A stretch of 64,000 nucleotides of DNA from Protaetiibacter sp. SSC-01 (lineage in GTDB: Bacteria > Actinomycetota > Actinomycetes > Actinomycetales > Microbacteriaceae), in contig NZ_CP059987.1 in the NCBI RefSeq assembly GCF_014483895.1, positions 434,001 through 498,000 on the forward strand, in the 5' to 3' direction. The position numbers and the translations under genes are program-made. The notes under the pieces were generated by a model. The model saw only the letters and a list, made by a program, of their open reading frames with translations. It ran no database searches and was not told where the DNA came from. Below are positions 1-8,720 of the stretch, piece by piece; positions within the stretch are counted from its first letter, which is position 1; each line of letters begins with the position of its first letter.

Positions 1-38
1 GCGCCGCGCCTGCTCGGCCGCCTCTGCGTTCGACCACC

Positions 39-998
39 GTGAACGCCATGACGCGACCCTTCGACCCCCAGTTCGACATCCTCTACGCCGACGAGGTGGC
101 ACGCGCCGGCGACGACCCGCGACGGCTGCGCAAGCTGTTCGCGGCGGGCTACCTGCACCGCGTGCGCCGGGGCGCCTACGTCATCAAGGAGCGGTGGGAT
201 GCCGCGGACGCCCGGCAGCAGCACCTCGCCCGGGTCTACGCCGCCGCCCACGATGCGCGCGAGGAGTTCGTCGTCGCGGGCGTGTCCGCAGCGGCGGTCT
301 GGGACGTCCCGCTGTTCGATCCCTACGGGGTGGATGTCGAGGTGCTCTGCGAATATTGCGGCGGCGGCCGATCGGAGCCGGGCGTGCGACGGCTCACCGC
401 ATCCGCCGAGCACGCCTCCGCGATCGGTCACGCGGGCCTCGTCGTCACCGATCTGCCCCGCACCGTCATCGATGTGGCCTGCGGTCGCCCGCTGCCGGAA
501 GCGCTCGCGGCGGTCGACTGGGGGATCTCAGCACGCAATCCCGCCCGCACGTCGATCGCCGCCATCCGGGACCTCATGGGGGACATCGGCAAGCGGCCGG
601 GTATCCGGCAGGTGTGGCGGGCGACGGAACTCGCCGTACCGGATTCCGGCTCCGGTGGCGAGTCATACGCGCGCGGCGTGATCCACGAGCTCGGGTTCGA
701 GGCGCCGACGACGCAGCTCGAACTGCGCGACGCGGAGGGATCGATGTTCGCGGACTTCGGCTGGCTCGAGGTGCGTGTGCTCGGCGAATTCGACGGTTTC
801 GTCAAGTACGCCGACGCGCGGTTCAACCATGGTGACCCGTTGGAGAAGCTCCGACGGGAGAGGGGGCGGGAGGCGCGATTGCGTGCGCTCGGGTGGACGG
901 TGGTGCGGATCACGTGGGCGGATGTGCGCGACCCGGGGGCGCTCGCGCGCATCCTGGCGTCCGCAGGGGTGCCGCGGCAGCGCCGCTTCACGGCGTGA
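39..998 (+). CDS. AbiEi-antitoxin-like / DUF559-like protein
   Basis: 319 aa. Residues about 15-60 (DEVARAGDDPRRLRKLFAAG, then YLHRVRRGAYV) look like the winged-helix N-terminal domain found in AbiEi-type antitoxins. The C-terminal part (EFDGFVKY about 249-256, then ERGREARLRALGWTVVRITW) has the spacing of a DUF559/Vsr-like nuclease fold: an acidic residue after a beta-strand and a final W-x-V-x-R-x-T/S-W strand. Such fusions are common as standalone genes in actinobacteria and usually have no obvious AbiEii toxin partner; none is adjacent here. Start is GTG at 39 or ATG at 48; neither has a Shine-Dalgarno sequence. DNA binding or cleavage is inferred from the fold only, and the biological role is unknown. 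Confidence 0.75.
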   Translation: MNAMTRPFDPQFDILYADEVARAGDDPRRLRKLFAAGYLHRVRRGAYVIKERWDAADARQQHLARVYAAAHDAREEFVVAGVSAAAVWDVPLFDPYGVDVEVLCEYCGGGRSEPGVRRLTASAEHASAIGHAGLVVTDLPRTVIDVACGRPLPEALAAVDWGISARNPARTSIAAIRDLMGDIGKRPGIRQVWRATELAVPDSGSGGESYARGVIHELGFEAPTTQLELRDAEGSMFADFGWLEVRVLGEFDGFVKYADARFNHGDPLEKLRRERGREARLRALGWTVVRITWADVRDPGALARILASAGVPRQRRFTA

Positions 999-1020
999 GC
1001 GGATGCGGCGGCGGGGGAAA

Positions 1021-1077
1021 CGACCACACGGCGGGAGGCGTTTCTCCCGCCGTGTGGTCGCGGCTCCAGCCGCGCCA
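1021..1077. repeat. Palindromic element E1 with shared GGCTCCAGCCGCGCCA tail
   Basis: Perfect inverted repeat with 17-bp arms (1021-1037 and 1044-1060, loop gcgttt), followed by the 16-mer GGCTCCAGCCGCGCCA (1062-1077). The same 16-mer ends the element at 34700-34769. The reverse complement of this copy aligns with the left half of that copy (GCTGGAGCC, then GGCGGGAGAAAC), so the two are a dispersed repeat family in opposite orientation. The hairpin probably also terminates the upstream gene. Confidence 0.7.
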
Positions 1078-1095
1078 TGATCACACACGCGCGGG

Positions 1096-1107
1096 TAGGG
1101 TGGAGCG
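1096..1107 (+). promoter_or_regulatory. Leaderless-type promoter of guaB3
   Basis: TAGGGT (1096-1101) lies 6 nt before the GTG start. Transcription would begin at or next to the start codon, and there is no separate Shine-Dalgarno sequence. Confidence 0.55.
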
Positions 1108-2229
1108 GTGAGCGACATCGAGATCGGACGGGCCAAGCGCGCCCGCCGCGCGTACGCCTTCGACGACATCGCGATCGTGCCGAGCCGCCGCACGCGCGAC
1201 CCGAAGGACGTGAGCGTCAGCTGGACGATCGACGCGTTCACCTTCGACATCCCCGTGCTCGCGGCCCCCATGGACTCCGTCGTGAGCCCTGCGACGGCGA
1301 TCGCGATCGGCGAGCTCGGCGGCCTCGGCGTGCTCGACCTCGAGGGCGTGTGGACGCGTTACGAGAACCCCGAGCCCGTGCTCGCCGAGATCCGCGAGCT
1401 GCCCACCGAGGGTGCGACGGCCCGCATGCAGGAGCTGTACGCCGAGCCGGTCAAGCCCGAGCTCATCAAGGCGCGCCTCGCCGAGATCCGCGCCGCGGGC
1501 GTGCCCGTCGCGGGCGCCCTGAGCCCCCAGCGCACGCAGGAGCACTACAAGACGGTCGTCGACGCGGGCGTCGACCTCTTCGTCATCCGCGGCACGACCG
1601 TGAGCGCCGAGCACGTCAGCAAGTCGGTCGAGCCGCTCAACCTCAAGAAGTTCATCTACGAGCTCGACGTGCCCGTCATCGTCGGCGGCGCCGCGACCTA
1701 CACGGCCGCGCTGCACCTCATGCGCACGGGCGCCGCGGGCGTGCTCGTCGGCTTCGGCGGCGGCGCCGCGAGCACGACGCGCACGAGCCTCGGCATCCAC
1801 GCTCCCATGGCGACGGCGGTCGCGGATGTCGCGGGCGCGCGCCGCGACTACCTCGACGAGTCGGGCGGGCGCTACGTGCACGTCATCGCCGACGGCGGTC
1901 TCGGCACGAGCGGCGACATCGTCAAGGCCGTGTCGATGGGCGCCGACGCCGTCATGCTCGGCTCGACACTCGCGCGCGCCGAGGAGGCGCCTGGCGGCGG
2001 ATTCCACTGGGGCGCCGAGGCGCACCACCCGGAGCTGCCGCGCGGCAACCGCGTCGAGGTCGGCACGATCGCCCCGCTCGAGCAGGTGCTCTTCGGACCG
2101 TCGGCCCACCCCGATGGCCAGGTCAACCTCATCGGCGCCCTGCGCCGCTCGATGGCGACGACGGGCTACTCCGACCTCAAGGAGTTCCAGCGCGTCGAGG
2201 TCGTCGTCGCGCCCTACCTGCAGAGCTGA
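1108..2229 (+). CDS. guaB3: GuaB3-type IMP dehydrogenase-related protein
   Basis: 373 aa, a single TIM-barrel IMPDH/GMPR-like protein without the CBS pair of full IMP dehydrogenases. The N-terminus (YAFDDIAIVPSRRTRDPKDV), the APMDSVVSP segment and the phosphate-binding IADGGLGTSGDIVKAVSMGADAVMLGS-type strand are family hallmarks. In the catalytic loop the usual S-I-C-T-T-R is A-A-S-T-T-R, so the nucleophilic Cys aligns with Ser222. GuaB3 proteins are known paralogues of the essential GuaB2 in actinobacteria and are not generally the main IMPDH. Role here is probably purine-nucleotide related, in keeping with guaA 3.5 kb away, but the missing Cys makes the reaction uncertain. GTG start fits the TAGGGT box 6 nt upstream. 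Confidence 0.9.
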   Translation: MSDIEIGRAKRARRAYAFDDIAIVPSRRTRDPKDVSVSWTIDAFTFDIPVLAAPMDSVVSPATAIAIGELGGLGVLDLEGVWTRYENPEPVLAEIRELPTEGATARMQELYAEPVKPELIKARLAEIRAAGVPVAGALSPQRTQEHYKTVVDAGVDLFVIRGTTVSAEHVSKSVEPLNLKKFIYELDVPVIVGGAATYTAALHLMRTGAAGVLVGFGGGAASTTRTSLGIHAPMATAVADVAGARRDYLDESGGRYVHVIADGGLGTSGDIVKAVSMGADAVMLGSTLARAEEAPGGGFHWGAEAHHPELPRGNRVEVGTIAPLEQVLFGPSAHPDGQVNLIGALRRSMATTGYSDLKEFQRVEVVVAPYLQS

Positions 2230-2232
2230 CAC

Positions 2233-2249
2233 CCGAGCTGACAGCTCGG
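2233..2249 (+). terminator. Short hairpin after guaB3
   Basis: CCGAGCT-GAC-AGCTCGG, perfect 7-bp stem directly after the guaB3 stop. No U-tract follows, as usual in high-GC genomes. A TAGGGT box at 2285-2290 may serve the next gene. Confidence 0.4.
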
Positions 2250-2324
2250 ATGCCGCGGTCCGGTCGAGCGCCGGGCCTCCCCGCTAGGGTGGACTGCAAT
2301 CCCGAACGAGCGTGAGGAGTTGCG

Positions 2325-2852
2325 ATGGTCGACGTCCGACGGGTCAAACTCCCCGGAGTGGGGGTGCTGCACACCTTCGTCACCGATGACGGCGGCAAGG
2401 TGGGCGTGATCACGCACCGCTCCGGTGCGTCCGATCTGATCTCCTTCGCCGACGCCGAGGACGGCGCCGACGCCCGCAAGGTCTCGCTCCGTCTCGACGA
2501 GGACGAGGCGCACACGCTCGCCGAGCTGCTCGGCGGCACGCGCATCACCGAGTCGCTCAGCGGCCTCGACCAGATCCCCGGCCTGTCGATCGACTGGTTC
2601 CACGTCGACTACGACCACCACATCGCCGGCCAGCCCCTCGGCAACATGACCGAGCGCGGGCTCCCGGGCGTCACCGTCGTCGCCGTCGTGCGCGGGGACT
2701 CCGCGAACCCGGGCCCGGACTCCGACTTCCGCGTGTTCCCGGGCGACACCCTCGTCGTCGCGGGTGCGCCCGAGAAGGTCGCGAAGGCGTTCCAGTTCTA
2801 CCGGACCGGCGAGTTCCGCCCGCGTGCGTCCGACGCTCCGCCGGGAGGCTGA
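2325..2852 (+). CDS. TrkA-C-type regulatory subunit of cation/proton antiporter (KhtT-like)
   Basis: 175 aa, soluble. The C-terminal half (about 85-165, LPGVTVVAVVRGDSANPGPDSDFRVFPGDTLVVAGAPEKV pattern) is a TrkA-C/RCK-C ligand-binding domain. The N-terminal half matches the small domain of KhtT-like subunits. It is separated by 3 nt from a CPA2 antiporter gene, the arrangement of Bacillus KhtT-KhtU, where the RCK-C subunit gates K+ efflux. The ATG has a GAGGAG Shine-Dalgarno sequence. The partner assignment rests on adjacency and family; the ion (K+, NH4+ or Na+) and the ligand cannot be read from sequence. Confidence 0.88.
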   Translation: MVDVRRVKLPGVGVLHTFVTDDGGKVGVITHRSGASDLISFADAEDGADARKVSLRLDEDEAHTLAELLGGTRITESLSGLDQIPGLSIDWFHVDYDHHIAGQPLGNMTERGLPGVTVVAVVRGDSANPGPDSDFRVFPGDTLVVAGAPEKVAKAFQFYRTGEFRPRASDAPPGG

Positions 2853-2855
2853 GCC

Positions 2856-4319
2856 ATGGAAGGGCACCTCGGCGAAGAGCTCATCGTCATCGGCGTCCTG
2901 TTCCTCATCGCGTATGTGCTGGGGCGGGTCGGGAAGCTCGTCGGTCTGCCGTCGATTCCGATCTACATGCTCGTCGGCCTCCTCGCGAGCCCCCACTTCC
3001 ACCTCTTCCCCCTGCACATCGAGTCGGGCTACGTCGAGCTGATCGCGGTCTTCGGTCTGCTCTTCCTGCTGTTCAACCTCGGGCTCGAGTTCGACCAGGA
3101 CGAGTTCTTCGGCAACGCGGGCAAGCTGCTGCTGTCGGGCGGCAGCTACGTGCTCATCAACATGGGCGTCGGGTTCGCGTTCGGCTTCATGGTGGGCTGG
3201 GGCACGCGCGAGGCGCTCGTGATCGCGGGCATGACGGCCACGTCGTCGAGCGCGATCGTGACGAAGCTGCTGATCGAGCTGCGCCGCCTCGCGAACGCCG
3301 AGACGCCCATGATCCTCGGCGTGACCGTCGTCGAGGACATCTTCATCGCGATCTACCTCGCGATCGTCTCGGTCGTCATCTCGGGCGAGACCGATTTCTG
3401 GGCGGTCGTGCTCAAACTCGCGATCGCGTTCCTGTTCCTCGTCGTCATGTTCTCGGTCGCGCGCTGGGGCGGGCGGGTCGTGTCGAGGCTCGTGCAGACG
3501 AAAGACGACGAGCTCTTCACGATCCTGATCTTCGCCCTCGCGGTCGCGTTCGGCGGCATCGGCGAGCTGCTGGGTGTGACGGATGCGATCGGCGCGTTCC
3601 TCATCGGGCTCGCCCTCGGCGCGACCCGCTTCCGCGCCCGGATCGAGGCGTTCGCGACGCCGCTGCGCGACGTGTTCGGCGCGTTCTTCTTCCTCAACTT
3701 CGGTCTCGCGCTCGACCCGTCGACGTTCGGCGAGGTGCTGGTGCCGGTGGCTCTCGCGATCGTCATGACGATCGTGCTCAACATCGCGGCGGGCCAGTTC
3801 GTGGCGTGGCTCAACGGCTTCGGTCCGCAGGCGGGGCTCAACGCGGCCGTCATCCTCGTGAACCGTGGCGAGTTCGCGCTCATCCTCGCGACGCTCGCCG
3901 CGGCGGGCGGACTGGATGCGCGTCTCACGCCGTTCGCGGGCCTCTACGTGCTCGTGATGGCGCTCATCGGCCCCGTGTTCGCCGTCAACTCGGAGCGCAT
4001 CGGCGCCCTGTTCCGCCGCAAGCAGAAGGCATCCGGCACGCCGCACGAGCTCGACCTCGAGCGGGAGCGGGCGATCGCGCTCGCGGAGGCGGCGATGGCG
4101 GGGGAGCCCGCCGCGGAGGAGGTCGCCGCGAACGAGGCCTCCGCGCCCGTCGCCGCGGCCGAGCGCGAGCCGGAGCCCGAGGTGCTCGAGGACACGGCGC
4201 CCGATGTCGAGTCGGCGCTCGAACGGGAGGCGCGGCGTGCCGAGCAGGCCCGCAGCCAGTCCGACGCGCTCACCGCCGAGGAGGTCCGGCGCGCGCGAGA
4301 GATCGACCCCGAGTACTGA
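2856..4319 (+). CDS. CPA2-family monovalent cation/proton antiporter
   Basis: 487 aa. Residues 1 to about 390 are a run of hydrophobic helices of the KefB/KhtU Na+/H+ exchanger fold, with the family segments FNLGLEFDQDEF (TM3 region), TATSSSAIVTKLL and VTDAIGAFLIGLALG. There is no C-terminal TrkA-N domain; instead a tail of about 95 aa is rich in Glu and Ala and probably disordered. The missing regulatory domain is supplied in trans by the gene just upstream. Likely role is cytoplasmic K+/Na+ and pH homeostasis at the plasma membrane. Confidence 0.9.
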   Translation: MEGHLGEELIVIGVLFLIAYVLGRVGKLVGLPSIPIYMLVGLLASPHFHLFPLHIESGYVELIAVFGLLFLLFNLGLEFDQDEFFGNAGKLLLSGGSYVLINMGVGFAFGFMVGWGTREALVIAGMTATSSSAIVTKLLIELRRLANAETPMILGVTVVEDIFIAIYLAIVSVVISGETDFWAVVLKLAIAFLFLVVMFSVARWGGRVVSRLVQTKDDELFTILIFALAVAFGGIGELLGVTDAIGAFLIGLALGATRFRARIEAFATPLRDVFGAFFFLNFGLALDPSTFGEVLVPVALAIVMTIVLNIAAGQFVAWLNGFGPQAGLNAAVILVNRGEFALILATLAAAGGLDARLTPFAGLYVLVMALIGPVFAVNSERIGALFRRKQKASGTPHELDLERERAIALAEAAMAGEPAAEEVAANEASAPVAAAEREPEPEVLEDTAPDVESALEREARRAEQARSQSDALTAEEVRRAREIDPEY

Positions 4320-4364
4320 TCCGCGTTGACCGGGCCCTCAGCCGCGACCTGGCAGAGTGAGGGG

Positions 4365-5141
4365 GTGACCGCCGCCCCCGTCGACCCGGATGCGCGCCCC
4401 CCGCGCCCGACGTTCGCCCAGTTCATGGCCGTCGCCCGTCGGCCGAAGTGGATCGGCGCCCTGCTGCTGTCGCTCGCGATCGCCGCGGCGTTCGCGGCCC
4501 TCGGGCAGTGGCAGCTCGAGCGCAGCGTGCAGAACGTCTCGGTGCCCGAGTACGACACCGAGACGCCCGTGGCGCTCGAGACGGTCGCGACGCCGCAGCA
4601 GCGCATGACCGATCCGTCGATCGGCCAGCGCGTCACGGCATCCGGCGAGGTCGTCGCGGGCGACTTCTCGGTCATCGGCCCGCGCGAGAACGACGGCGAG
4701 CTGGGCTTCTGGCTCGTCGCCCACGTGCGCACCGACGACGGCGCCTCGCTCGCGGTGGGCCTCGGCTGGGCCCCCGACGCGGATTCCGCCGAAGCCGCCG
4801 AACGCGCGGTGCCCGAGCGCCTCGAGGTCGCGGGCCGCTACCTGCCCACCGAGTCGCCCGAGCTCAACGACGTCGAGGACGGCGAGCGCCGCGTGCTCTC
4901 GATCGGCGAGCTGCTCAACCTGTGGGAGGAGCCCGGTCCCGTGTACGCGGGCTTCGTCGTGATGGCCGAGCCGACCCCGGGCCTCGACGCCATCCACCAG
5001 CCCCCGCCCGAGCGCGACACGAGCCTCAACTGGCTCAACGTCTTCTACGCGATCGAGTGGGTCGTGTTCGCCGGCTTCGCCGTGTTCCTCTGGTACCGCC
5101 TCGTGCGCGACGTATGGGAGGCCGAGGTCGCGGCGGAGTAG
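4365..5141 (+). CDS. SURF1-family cytochrome oxidase assembly protein
   Basis: 258 aa from GTG 4365; an upstream in-frame TTG at 4326 is less likely because it would start inside the region just after the previous stop. One TM helix near the N-terminus (about 25-45) is followed by the SURF1 signature LGQWQLERS, a periplasmic-side domain (about 50-215) and a second TM helix (about 225-245, FYAIEWVVFAGFAVFLWYRL). Two flanking helices around an outer loop is the standard SURF1 topology. The family helps insert haem a into subunit I of aa3-type oxidase. No oxidase genes are in the window. Confidence 0.9.
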   Translation: MTAAPVDPDARPPRPTFAQFMAVARRPKWIGALLLSLAIAAAFAALGQWQLERSVQNVSVPEYDTETPVALETVATPQQRMTDPSIGQRVTASGEVVAGDFSVIGPRENDGELGFWLVAHVRTDDGASLAVGLGWAPDADSAEAAERAVPERLEVAGRYLPTESPELNDVEDGERRVLSIGELLNLWEEPGPVYAGFVVMAEPTPGLDAIHQPPPERDTSLNWLNVFYAIEWVVFAGFAVFLWYRLVRDVWEAEVAAE

Positions 5142-5150
5142 CGGTCGTCA

Positions 5151-5216
5151 AACGCTGTAGCGCTTGCCCAGGCGCGGCAGGGATCACTGCCGCCCGCCGC
5201 CGAACGCTGCAGCGTT
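5151..5216. promoter_or_regulatory. Twin operator-like sites upstream of DUF3817-guaA
   Basis: AACGCTGTAGCGCTT at 5151-5165 and the perfect 14-bp palindrome AACGCTGCAGCGTT at 5203-5216 are 52 bp apart; both are followed by TGCCCA. The downstream copy lies 20 bp upstream of the -10 box TAAGCT and would overlap a -35 region, as expected of a repressor site. The cognate regulator is unknown. Confidence 0.5.
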
Positions 5217-5235
5217 TGCCCACCGACGAGCGGCC

Positions 5236-5247
5236 TAAGCTAGGGGC
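5236..5247 (+). promoter_or_regulatory. Leaderless-type promoter of DUF3817-guaA
   Basis: TAAGCT (5236-5241) ends 6 nt before the ATG at 5248. Confidence 0.5.
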
Positions 5248-5697
5248 ATGCCCGCTGGCCCCCGCCCCTCCGACGTGCCCCGGCTCCGCACGGCCCTCAA
5301 GGTCTACCGGGTCTCGGCCGCCATCACCGGCACCTTCCTGCTGCTGCTCGTCGTCATGATGGTGCTGCGGTACGGCTTCGGGGTCGACATCGAGCTGGGC
5401 GGCCCCTTCGGCTTCCTGAACCTCACCCCGAAGGACCAGATCACCGCGATCAACCTGTCGATCGGCATCCTCACGGTGCACGGCTGGCTCTACGTGCTCT
5501 ACCTCGGCTGCGACTTCGTCATGTGGCGCCTCGCGCGCTACAGCTTCAAGCGCTTCCTCTTCATCGCGCTCGGCGGCGTCGTGCCGTTCCTCAGCTACTA
5601 CTTCGAGTTCCAGGTGCCGCGCTTCATCGAGGAGCGCATCCGGAACACCATGGACCGGACGGATGCGGCTCCCGCCGCGGAGGAGGTGAGCGCGTGA
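5248..5697 (+). CDS. DUF3817 integral membrane protein
   Basis: 149 aa with three clear hydrophobic helices (about 18-42, 68-95 and 103-124) and the DUF3817 pattern [41 protein letters not shown] and [14 protein letters not shown]. The function of the family is unknown. It overlaps guaA by 4 nt (GTGA), so the two are translationally coupled; this pairing recurs in actinobacterial genomes. Transcription of both genes probably starts from the leaderless promoter just upstream and may be controlled by the paired palindromes at 5151-5216. Confidence 0.85.
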   Translation: MPAGPRPSDVPRLRTALKVYRVSAAITGTFLLLLVVMMVLRYGFGVDIELGGPFGFLNLTPKDQITAINLSIGILTVHGWLYVLYLGCDFVMWRLARYSFKRFLFIALGGVVPFLSYYFEFQVPRFIEERIRNTMDRTDAAPAAEEVSA

Positions 5698-7274
5698 GCG
5701 AGACCGCTCAGCGCCCCGTGCTCGTCGTCGACTTCGGCGCGCAGTACGCCCAGCTCATCGCCCGCCGCGTGCGCGAGGCCGGCGTCTACAGCGAGATCGT
5801 GCCGCACACGATCTCGGCCGAGGAGCTCGCCGCGAAGAACCCCGTGGGCATCGTGCTCTCGGGGGGACCGTCGAGCGTCTACGAGGAGGGCTCGCCCGAC
5901 CTCGACGAGGGCATCCTCGAGCTCGGGGTGCCGACCCTCGGTATCTGCTACGGCTTCCAGGTCATGGCGCGGCAGCTCGGCGGCGAGGTCGCGAAGACGG
6001 GCGCGCGCGAGTACGGCTCGACCGAGGTGCGTCTCGTCGCGGGCTCGGACGGCGGCACGCTCCTCGCGGAGCAGCCCATCGAGCAGACCGCCTGGATGAG
6101 CCACGGCGACTCCGTCGTGAAGGCGCCCGAGGGCTTCGACGTGCTCGCGGCATCCGAGTCGACCCCCGTCGCGGCGTTCGCGAACGACGACCGCAAGCTC
6201 TACGGCGTGCAGTGGCACCCCGAGGTGAAGCACTCGCAGTTCGGGCAGCGGGTGCTCGAGAACTTCCTGCACCGCGCCGCGGGCATCCCCGCCGACTGGA
6301 ACTCGGGCAACGTCATCGCCGAGCAGGTGGAGCGCATCCGCGCCCAGGTGGGCGGCGGCCGCGTGCTGTGCGCCCTCTCGGGCGGCGTCGACTCGGCGGT
6401 CGCGGCGGCGCTCGTGCACGAGGCGGTCGGCGACCAGCTCGTGTGCGTCTTCGTCGACCACGGCCTGCTGCGTGCGGGCGAGCGCGAGCAGGTCGAGCAG
6501 GACTACGTCGCGTCGACGGGCGTGCGGCTCGTGACGGTGGATGCGCGCGAGCGCTTCCTGACGGCGCTCGCGGGGGTCTCCGACCCGGAGCAGAAGCGCA
6601 AGATCATCGGGCGCGAGTTCATCCGCACCTTCGAGCAGGCGCAGGCCGAGCTCGTGGCGGAGTTCGCAGCCGAGGGCGACCCCATCCGCTTCCTCGTGCA
6701 GGGCACGCTCTACCCGGATGTCGTGGAGTCGGGCGGCGGCACCGGCACCGCGAACATCAAGTCGCACCACAACGTCGGCGGCCTGCCGGAGGATCTGCAG
6801 TTCGAGCTCGTCGAGCCGCTGCGCACCCTCTTCAAGGACGAGGTGCGCGCGATCGGCCGCGAGCTGGGGCTCCCCGAGGCGATCGTCTCGCGCCACCCCT
6901 TCCCGGGGCCGGGCCTCGGCATCCGGATCGTGGGCGAGGTCACCGAGGAGCGTCTCGACACGCTGCGCGCGGCCGACCTCATCGTGCGCAGCGAGCTGAC
7001 GGCCGCGGGCCTCGACGCCGAGATCTGGCAGTGCCCCGTCGTGCTGCTCGCGGATGTGCGCTCGGTGGGCGTGCAGGGCGACGGCCGCACCTACGGTCAC
7101 CCCATCGTGCTGCGCCCCGTCTCGAGCGAGGACGCCATGACGGCCGACTGGACGCGCCTGCCCTACGACTTCCTCGCGCGCGTCTCGAACCGCATCACGA
7201 ACGAGGTCGCCGGGGTCAACCGGGTCGTGCTCGACGTCACGTCGAAGCCCCCGGGCACCATCGAGTGGGAGTGA
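5694..7274 (+). CDS. guaA: GMP synthase (glutamine-hydrolysing)
   Basis: 526 aa, the normal GuaA length. The N-terminal class I glutamine amidotransferase has nucleophile Cys85 in GICYGFQ and the later His/Glu in QWHPEV. The ATP-pyrophosphatase domain begins with the P-loop SGGVDS at 229-234, and the C-terminal dimerisation domain ends in [11 protein letters not shown]. The enzyme converts XMP to GMP in the cytoplasm using glutamine and ATP. The start is GTG 5694, whose TGA overlap with DUF3817 fixes the frame; upstream open frame is only a shadow of the previous gene. Confidence 0.97.
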   Translation: MSETAQRPVLVVDFGAQYAQLIARRVREAGVYSEIVPHTISAEELAAKNPVGIVLSGGPSSVYEEGSPDLDEGILELGVPTLGICYGFQVMARQLGGEVAKTGAREYGSTEVRLVAGSDGGTLLAEQPIEQTAWMSHGDSVVKAPEGFDVLAASESTPVAAFANDDRKLYGVQWHPEVKHSQFGQRVLENFLHRAAGIPADWNSGNVIAEQVERIRAQVGGGRVLCALSGGVDSAVAAALVHEAVGDQLVCVFVDHGLLRAGEREQVEQDYVASTGVRLVTVDARERFLTALAGVSDPEQKRKIIGREFIRTFEQAQAELVAEFAAEGDPIRFLVQGTLYPDVVESGGGTGTANIKSHHNVGGLPEDLQFELVEPLRTLFKDEVRAIGRELGLPEAIVSRHPFPGPGLGIRIVGEVTEERLDTLRAADLIVRSELTAAGLDAEIWQCPVVLLADVRSVGVQGDGRTYGHPIVLRPVSSEDAMTADWTRLPYDFLARVSNRITNEVAGVNRVVLDVTSKPPGTIEWE

Positions 7275-7334
7275 CGCGTCGACCTCATCCCTGAGGGGGA
7301 GGACGGCGTCGGCGGCCGGTGCGAGGATCGACCG

Positions 7335-8648
7335 GTGAGTACGGAGCAGACGAACGTGCGCGTCGGTTGGCGCCGTGACACGGCCATCTTCCTGTCCGGG
7401 CAGACGGTGTCGATGTTCGGCTCGATGCTCGTGCAGTACGCCATCATGTGGCACCTCACGCTCGAGACGAAGTCGGGCGTCGTGCTCATGGCGTCGGCCG
7501 TGTTCGGGATGCTGCCCCAGGCGATCGTCTCGATCTTCGGCGGCGTGTGGGCCGACCGGCTCAACCGCAAGACGCTCATCATCGCCGCCGACGCGTCGAT
7601 CGCCGTCACGACGGTCGTGCTCGCGGTGTTCATGATGAGCGGCTACCAGGAGCTGTGGCTCATCTACCTGACGCTCGCGATCCGCTCGACGGGCGCCGGC
7701 ATCCAGTCGCCCGCCGTCATGGCGCTCATCCCGCAGCTCGTGCCGACCGACAAGCTGCTGCGGGTCAACGGCGTGTTCCAGTCGATCCAGTCGGGCATGA
7801 TGCTCATCGCGCCCGCCGCGGCCGCCGGCATCTACGCGTCGATGTCGATCATCGCGATCTTCTGGGTCGACGTCGTGACGGCGATCATCGGCATCGGCCT
7901 GCTGCTGTTCATCTCGGTGCCGACCGTGCGCACCTCGATCGACACGGGCTACTTCACCGACCTCGCGAAGGGCGTGCGCTATACCTTCACGCACGCCTTC
8001 GTGCGCTGGCTGCTCGTGCTCTTCGGGATCGTCTTCGTGCTGACCGTCGCCCCCTCGATGCTCACGCCGCTCATGGTCGTGCGCAGCTTCGGCGAGGAGG
8101 TGTGGATGCTGACCGTCAACGAGCTGTCCTTCAGCGTCGGCATGCTGCTCGGCGGCGTGCTCGTCGCGGTGTGGGGCGGCCTGAAGAACAAGGTCGTCAC
8201 GGTGCTCGTGTCGTCGCTCGTGTTCGGTGCGCTCACGCTCGCGCTCGGCCTCTCGACGAACATGTGGGTGTTCTTCGGCTTCATGCTGCTCGTGGGACTC
8301 GCGGTGCCGTTCTTCTCGACGCCCGCCACGACGCTCCTGCAGGAGCGCGTCGAGCCCGAGTACCAGGGCCGCGTGTTCGGATTCGTGGGCGTCGTCATGG
8401 CGACGGCGATGCCGTTCGGCATGATCGTGTTCGGTCCGCTCGCCGACGTCGTGCCTGTCGAGTGGGTGCTCATCGGGGCGGGCATCCTGACGTTCGTCGT
8501 CGTCGCGATCGCGGCCGTCATCCCGGCGGGCAAGCGGGCGATCGCGATCGGCGCGCAGCCCGCGCCCGCGGCGCCCGGGCACCCCGATGGCGACGACGCG
8601 GCAGCCGACGAGCCCGCCTCGCAGCCCACCTCGCAGCCCGCCGACTGA
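7335..8648 (+). CDS. MFS transporter, MefA-like drug-efflux type
   Basis: 437 aa, about 12 TM helices. Loop 2-3 carries the MFS motif GGVWADRLNRKTLI (about 69-82). The overall pattern (FLSGQTVSMFGSMLVQYAIMWHL at the start, SPAVMALIPQLVPTDKLLRVNG, then PFFSTPATTLLQERVEPEYQGRVFGF) matches the MefA/MFS_3 group, which contains macrolide and other efflux pumps. The substrate is not predictable. The C-terminal 40 residues are Ala/Pro/Asp-rich and cytoplasmic. GTG start at 7335. It is transcribed alone, with hairpins directly after the stop. Confidence 0.88.
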   Translation: MSTEQTNVRVGWRRDTAIFLSGQTVSMFGSMLVQYAIMWHLTLETKSGVVLMASAVFGMLPQAIVSIFGGVWADRLNRKTLIIAADASIAVTTVVLAVFMMSGYQELWLIYLTLAIRSTGAGIQSPAVMALIPQLVPTDKLLRVNGVFQSIQSGMMLIAPAAAAGIYASMSIIAIFWVDVVTAIIGIGLLLFISVPTVRTSIDTGYFTDLAKGVRYTFTHAFVRWLLVLFGIVFVLTVAPSMLTPLMVVRSFGEEVWMLTVNELSFSVGMLLGGVLVAVWGGLKNKVVTVLVSSLVFGALTLALGLSTNMWVFFGFMLLVGLAVPFFSTPATTLLQERVEPEYQGRVFGFVGVVMATAMPFGMIVFGPLADVVPVEWVLIGAGILTFVVVAIAAVIPAGKRAIAIGAQPAPAAPGHPDGDDAAADEPASQPTSQPAD

Positions 8649-8667
8649 GCTGACCCCCTTCCGGGTC

Positions 8668-8703
8668 GCCCCCTGTCAAGGGGCTCCCGCCGGTTTCCGG
8701 CGG
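8668..8703 (+). terminator. Tandem hairpins after MFS gene
   Basis: GCCCC-n7-GGGGC (8668-8684) followed by CCGCCGG-TTT-CCGGCGG (8687-8703), located between the stop at 8648 and the next promoter. Confidence 0.55.
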
Positions 8704-8707
8704 CTCA

Positions 8708-8720
8708 TACGCTTCAAGGC
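8708..8720 (+). promoter_or_regulatory. Leaderless-type promoter
   Basis: TACGCT (8708-8713) ends 7 nt before the ATG at 8721. Confidence 0.5.

Noticed and set aside
39-998. Type IV toxin-antitoxin system at the window start.
   Set aside because: No AbiEii-like nucleotidyltransferase gene is adjacent, and the C-terminal part looks like a DUF559-type domain instead.
5598-8582. Long minus-strand frame opposite guaA and the MFS gene.
   Set aside because: Same antisense composition (R/D/E/H-rich) and no start signals; the forward genes carry complete catalytic motifs.
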